This document shows, in pieces, positions 61,499 to 64,000 of a stretch of 64,000 nt of DNA. Under the pieces are notes generated by a model, which was not told where the DNA came from, ran no database searches, and worked only from the letters and a program-made list of their open reading frames with translations. The stretch spans positions 1,434,001 to 1,498,000 of the forward strand of contig CP091722.1 in assembly GCA_022009755.1 (NCBI GenBank). Direction: 5' to 3'. Source of the stretch: Oscillospiraceae bacterium (GTDB lineage Bacteria; Bacillota; Clostridia; Christensenellales; QALW01). Numbering within the stretch: position 1 is the first letter of the stretch; every line of letters begins with the position of its first letter. The position numbers and the translations under genes were made by a program.

Positions 61499-62440
61499 TC
61501 AGAATTCAACCTGTCTGATAACATTCTTAAGCACATCGGCGCTGTGCTGCAGCTTTGCCACTTCCTCCTCCGTAAGCGCGGGAAGCACATGGCCCGCAAT
61601 GCCGCCCGGGCCCACTATGAACGGGATGGAAAGGCATACATCCTCAATGCCGTATTCGCCGTGCATCATGGAGGATACCGTCATGGTGCTGTTGGCGCTG
61701 CCGAAGAGCGTCTGCACTATGTGGCACACCGAAATGGCAATGGCATAGAATGTTGCGCCCTTGCGGCCGATGATCTGAGAACCGCTGGTACGCATATACT
61801 GCTCGATCTCCTCATAGTTGAGCTCGCCGGGATGCTTGGAGATAATGCAGCGGTTGCAGTCCTGCAGCTTTATGCAGCCCACCTGAGCGATGGACCAGGG
61901 CACAAAGGAGCTGTCTCCGTGCTCACCCAGAACATAGGCATGGATGTTCTTCTGGCTTATGCCGATATCCTCGGCAAGGCGGGCGCGCAGACGCGCGGTA
62001 TCAAGAATAGTGCCGGAGCCGATAACGCGGTGCTCCGGGATTCCGCTGATCTTGCAGAATACATATGTCAGCACATCCACGGGGTTGCTTACGATTATGT
62101 ACAGGGCGTTGGGGGCGTATTTGGTGATCTCGCCGGCGATCTCTTTTATAACATTTACATTGTTCTGAGCAAGGTCTATACGCGTCTGGTTTGCCTTGCG
62201 GGGCATACCGGAGGTTATAACCACGATATCGGAACCCTCCGCGTCCTTATAATCGCCTGCATAAATCTTTATCGGAGCACAGAAGGGGGTGCCCTGCTGA
62301 ATGTCCATAGCCTCGCCCAGCGCTTTTTCCTTGTTTATGTCGATAAGCACAAGCTCTGAGGCCAATCCGCTTACCGTCATTGTGTAGGTAATGGTGCTGC
62401 CGACGCTTCCCGCACCGATAATAGTAACCTTACGACTCAT
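61499..62440 (-). CDS. mdh: LDH-like malate dehydrogenase
   Basis: This is a member of the NAD-dependent lactate/malate dehydrogenase family: IIGAGSVGSTITY (NAD site), GEHGDSSFVPWS (catalytic His), IVSNPVDVLTY. The substrate-specificity loop reads SGMPRKANQTRIDL. Arg just before the Lys is the residue that selects dicarboxylic substrates in malate dehydrogenases; lactate dehydrogenases have Gln there. The neighbourhood (fumarase, fumarate reductase) agrees. Its overall look is LDH-like, so automatic annotation may call it ldh. It is on the same strand as, and 132 nt upstream of, hdrB. Confidence 0.87.
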   Translation of the reverse strand: MSRKVTIIGAGSVGSTITYTMTVSGLASELVLIDINKEKALGEAMDIQQGTPFCAPIKIYAGDYKDAEGSDIVVITSGMPRKANQTRIDLAQNNVNVIKEIAGEITKYAPNALYIIVSNPVDVLTYVFCKISGIPEHRVIGSGTILDTARLRARLAEDIGISQKNIHAYVLGEHGDSSFVPWSIAQVGCIKLQDCNRCIISKHPGELNYEEIEQYMRTSGSQIIGRKGATFYAIAISVCHIVQTLFGSANSTMTVSSMMHGEYGIEDVCLSIPFIVGPGGIAGHVLPALTEEEVAKLQHSADVLKNVIRQVEF

Positions 62441-62606
62441 GTTTCTGCTTCCTTTCAGTGTTCACTTAATTTTTATTTTTGTTTACGGCATTGCTTTTTG
62501 CCGAAGCGGATAAGGTTCTGCCGGCTCCGCCCTCCCGGAGTGCATATGTTTGCCCTCCGCCGCGGTTTTAGCCCTAAATGCGGCATTAAACCATTTATCC
62601 TTTCCA

Positions 62607-62612
62607 AGTATA
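62607..62612 (-). promoter_or_regulatory. Possible extended -10 promoter upstream of mdh
   Basis: On the minus strand TGTTATACT forms an extended -10 box with no good -35, 167 nt before the mdh start. The rest of the 340-nt gap 62441-62780 holds only the divergent rarA promoter. Confidence 0.35.
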
Positions 62613-62728
62613 ACACATAAATCGATATTAAAAAAGCGATTTTGCATAAAAAATCGAAAAAAAGTTACCGATATAATCCCGCGTATGCACTTTTCTGTTT
62701 TTCCCTTTCCCCGCGCGGCCTTTTGCCG

Positions 62729-62757
62729 TTGTAATGCCGCGCGGTTTATGCTATAAT
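62729..62757 (+). promoter_or_regulatory. Promoter of rarA
   Basis: TTGTAA (62729-62734) and TATAAT (62752-62757) are 17 bp apart, 24 nt before the start codon. Confidence 0.75.
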
Positions 62758-62780
62758 ACAGTAGTATTAAGGAGCGGAAT

Positions 62781-64000
62781 ATGGATTTTTTTGATATGCA
62801 GGCGGATATGAACGCACCGCTTGCCCAGCGCATGCGTCCGCGCACTCTGGACGAATTTCTCGGTCAGCAGCATCTGCTTGCCCCCGGCTGCCTTCTGCGC
62901 CGGGCAATAGAGGCCGACCGCATGACCTCGTGTATTTTTTACGGCCCGCCGGGAACGGGCAAAACAAGCCTTGCCAAAATAATATCCCTGCGGGGCAACG
63001 CCGCCTTTGAGCAGCTTAACGCCGTTACGGCGGGGGTGCCGGAGCTGCGCGGGATAATATCCGCCGCAAGAGAGCGCTCAAAGCTGTACGGACGTGTTAC
63101 CTATCTTCTGTTGGACGAATGCCACAGGTGGAGCAAGGCGCAGTCCGACGCGCTGCTTCCCGCCATGGAGGACGGCACGGTGCGCCTTATCGGCTCCACC
63201 ACCGAAAACCCCAACATCGCCATGACTCCGGCCATCCTTTCGCGGTGCATGGTATTTCAGTTCTATCCCCTCTCCCCCGATGATATACGCACCGCCCTGC
63301 TGCGCGCAATAAGCGACCGGGAGCGCGGCTACGGCAATACGGATCTTACCGTCACCCCGGAGGCAATAGAGCATTTTGTCTTCAGCGCGGGAGGGGATGT
63401 GCGCGCCGCCTACAACGGTCTTGAGCTTGCGGTGCTGTCCCAAAAGCCCGACGCAAGCGGGCGCATCACCGTGGACAAAACCGCCGCGGAGCAGTCGGTG
63501 CAGCAAAAAACAATACCGTGCGACGAATCCGCCTTTTATGATATGCTCTCCGCCTTTTGTAAGTCCTTACGCGGCTCGGACTGCAACGCCGCCCTTTTCT
63601 GGGCCTGCCGCATGCTGCGCGCCGGCGTTGACCCCCGCACCGTGGCGCGCAGGCTGATGGTGCACGCCTCGGAGGATGTGGGGCTTGCCGACCCCATGGC
63701 CCTGCTTCAGGCGCAGGCCGCCCTTACCTCCGTGGAAAAAATCGGCATGCCGGAATGTCTGCTTAACCTCAGCCAGGCCATAGCCTATGTATGCGCCGCT
63801 CCAAAAAGCAACAGCGCCCTTGGCATCCATGCGGCATGGGCGGCGGCCGATAAGCCGGTAAGCGTCCCGGCTCACCTGCGGGATACCCACTACCGCGGAT
63901 ACGAAACCCTCGGCAGCGGAAAGGGCTATAAATATCCCCATGATTATCCCGACCATTATACCCCGCAGCAATATATGCCAAGCGGCATGGAAAACGAGGT
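62781..64000 (+). CDS. rarA: Replication-associated recombination protein A, 3' end outside window
   Basis: RarA/MgsA is an AAA+ ATPase of the clamp-loader group that acts at stalled replication forks. The start at 62781 (MDFFDMQADMNAPLAQRMRP) follows AAGGAGCGGAAT. Motifs: Walker A FYGPPGTGKTSLAK, Walker B LLLDECHRW, sensor IGSTTENPN, and the C-terminal tetramerisation block RMLRAGVDPRTVARRLMVHASEDVGLADP. The frame stays open to the window end, after YKYPHDYPDHY, so perhaps only a few tens of residues are missing. Confidence 0.95.
   Translation, partial: MDFFDMQADMNAPLAQRMRPRTLDEFLGQQHLLAPGCLLRRAIEADRMTSCIFYGPPGTGKTSLAKIISLRGNAAFEQLNAVTAGVPELRGIISAARERSKLYGRVTYLLLDECHRWSKAQSDALLPAMEDGTVRLIGSTTENPNIAMTPAILSRCMVFQFYPLSPDDIRTALLRAISDRERGYGNTDLTVTPEAIEHFVFSAGGDVRAAYNGLELAVLSQKPDASGRITVDKTAAEQSVQQKTIPCDESAFYDMLSAFCKSLRGSDCNAALFWACRMLRAGVDPRTVARRLMVHASEDVGLADPMALLQAQAALTSVEKIGMPECLLNLSQAIAYVCAAPKSNSALGIHAAWAAADKPVSVPAHLRDTHYRGYETLGSGKGYKYPHDYPDHYTPQQYMPSGMENE

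Noticed and set aside
61499..62440. L-lactate dehydrogenase
   Set aside because: The specificity-loop residue is Arg, as in malate dehydrogenases, and the neighbours are fumarase and fumarate reductase.

Overview
The window reads as a chromosome segment of an anaerobic Gram-positive bacterium, most likely a gut-type member of the class Clostridia. The support is an S-box SAM riboswitch before metK, a T-box leader, a CotH-type surface protein, reverse rubrerythrin, an Eubacteriales-style nine-gene pyr operon with a PyrDB/PyrK dihydroorotate dehydrogenase, and a cytosolic Hdr/Flx electron-transfer complex. No rRNA, tRNA, CRISPR array or insertion sequence was recognised.

Layout: 0-3 kb holds metK with its riboswitch, rubrerythrin and a small membrane protein. 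3-12.7 kb holds a CotH/lamin-tail lipoprotein, a membrane-anchored phosphodiester glycosidase, a GH27 alpha-galactosidase, a YgjP-type metallopeptidase and a large protein of unknown family. 12.7-16 kb is accessory: a BRO-N/Fic fusion, a solitary beta-class DNA methyltransferase and a TIM-barrel epimerase. 16.8-22.2 kb carries two acyl-CoA synthetases behind an XRE-cupin regulator, with a T-box leader 218 nt in front of that regulator and no aminoacyl-tRNA synthetase or amino-acid gene between them. 22.2-27.8 kb is housekeeping: rlmH, tadA, a CPBP protease, a PHP phosphatase, two signal peptidases and a DUF951 protein. 28-32.3 kb is an alpha-galactoside block with a DMT transporter, a LacI regulator and a GH36 enzyme. 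32.3-37.5 kb is a second accessory stretch: an HTH/ankyrin-like protein, phased T-tracts, a lone holin-endolysin pair, a class II Fic protein and small unknown genes. 37.7-48 kb is the complete UMP pathway operon (pyrC-carA-carB-pyrK-pyrD-pyrF-pyrE-pyrB-pyrI). 48-49.5 kb has two secreted paralogues. 49.6-62.4 kb is a fumarate-reduction locus, and rarA runs off the right end.

The most interesting region is 49.6-62.4 kb. On one strand, in order, are a malate dehydrogenase of the LDH-like family, hdrB-hdrC-hdrA, flxD-flxC-flxB-flxA, a soluble FrdB and FrdA without a membrane anchor, an AspT-family antiporter, and both class I fumarase subunits. This encodes oxaloacetate to malate to fumarate to succinate, and places the terminal reductase in apparent operon with an NAD(P)H-oxidising, HdrABC-type flavin-bifurcating module. 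I infer a cytosolic complex that couples NADH oxidation to fumarate reduction, possibly with ferredoxin reduction.

A caution applies throughout. About 27 single-base indels, most of them explainable by one base in a short homopolymer, break about 19 otherwise conserved genes, including essential-looking ones (pyrD, pyrF, carB, lepB, hdrB). This looks like residual base-calling error rather than real decay. Broken genes are described as reconstructed units and the shift positions are given.
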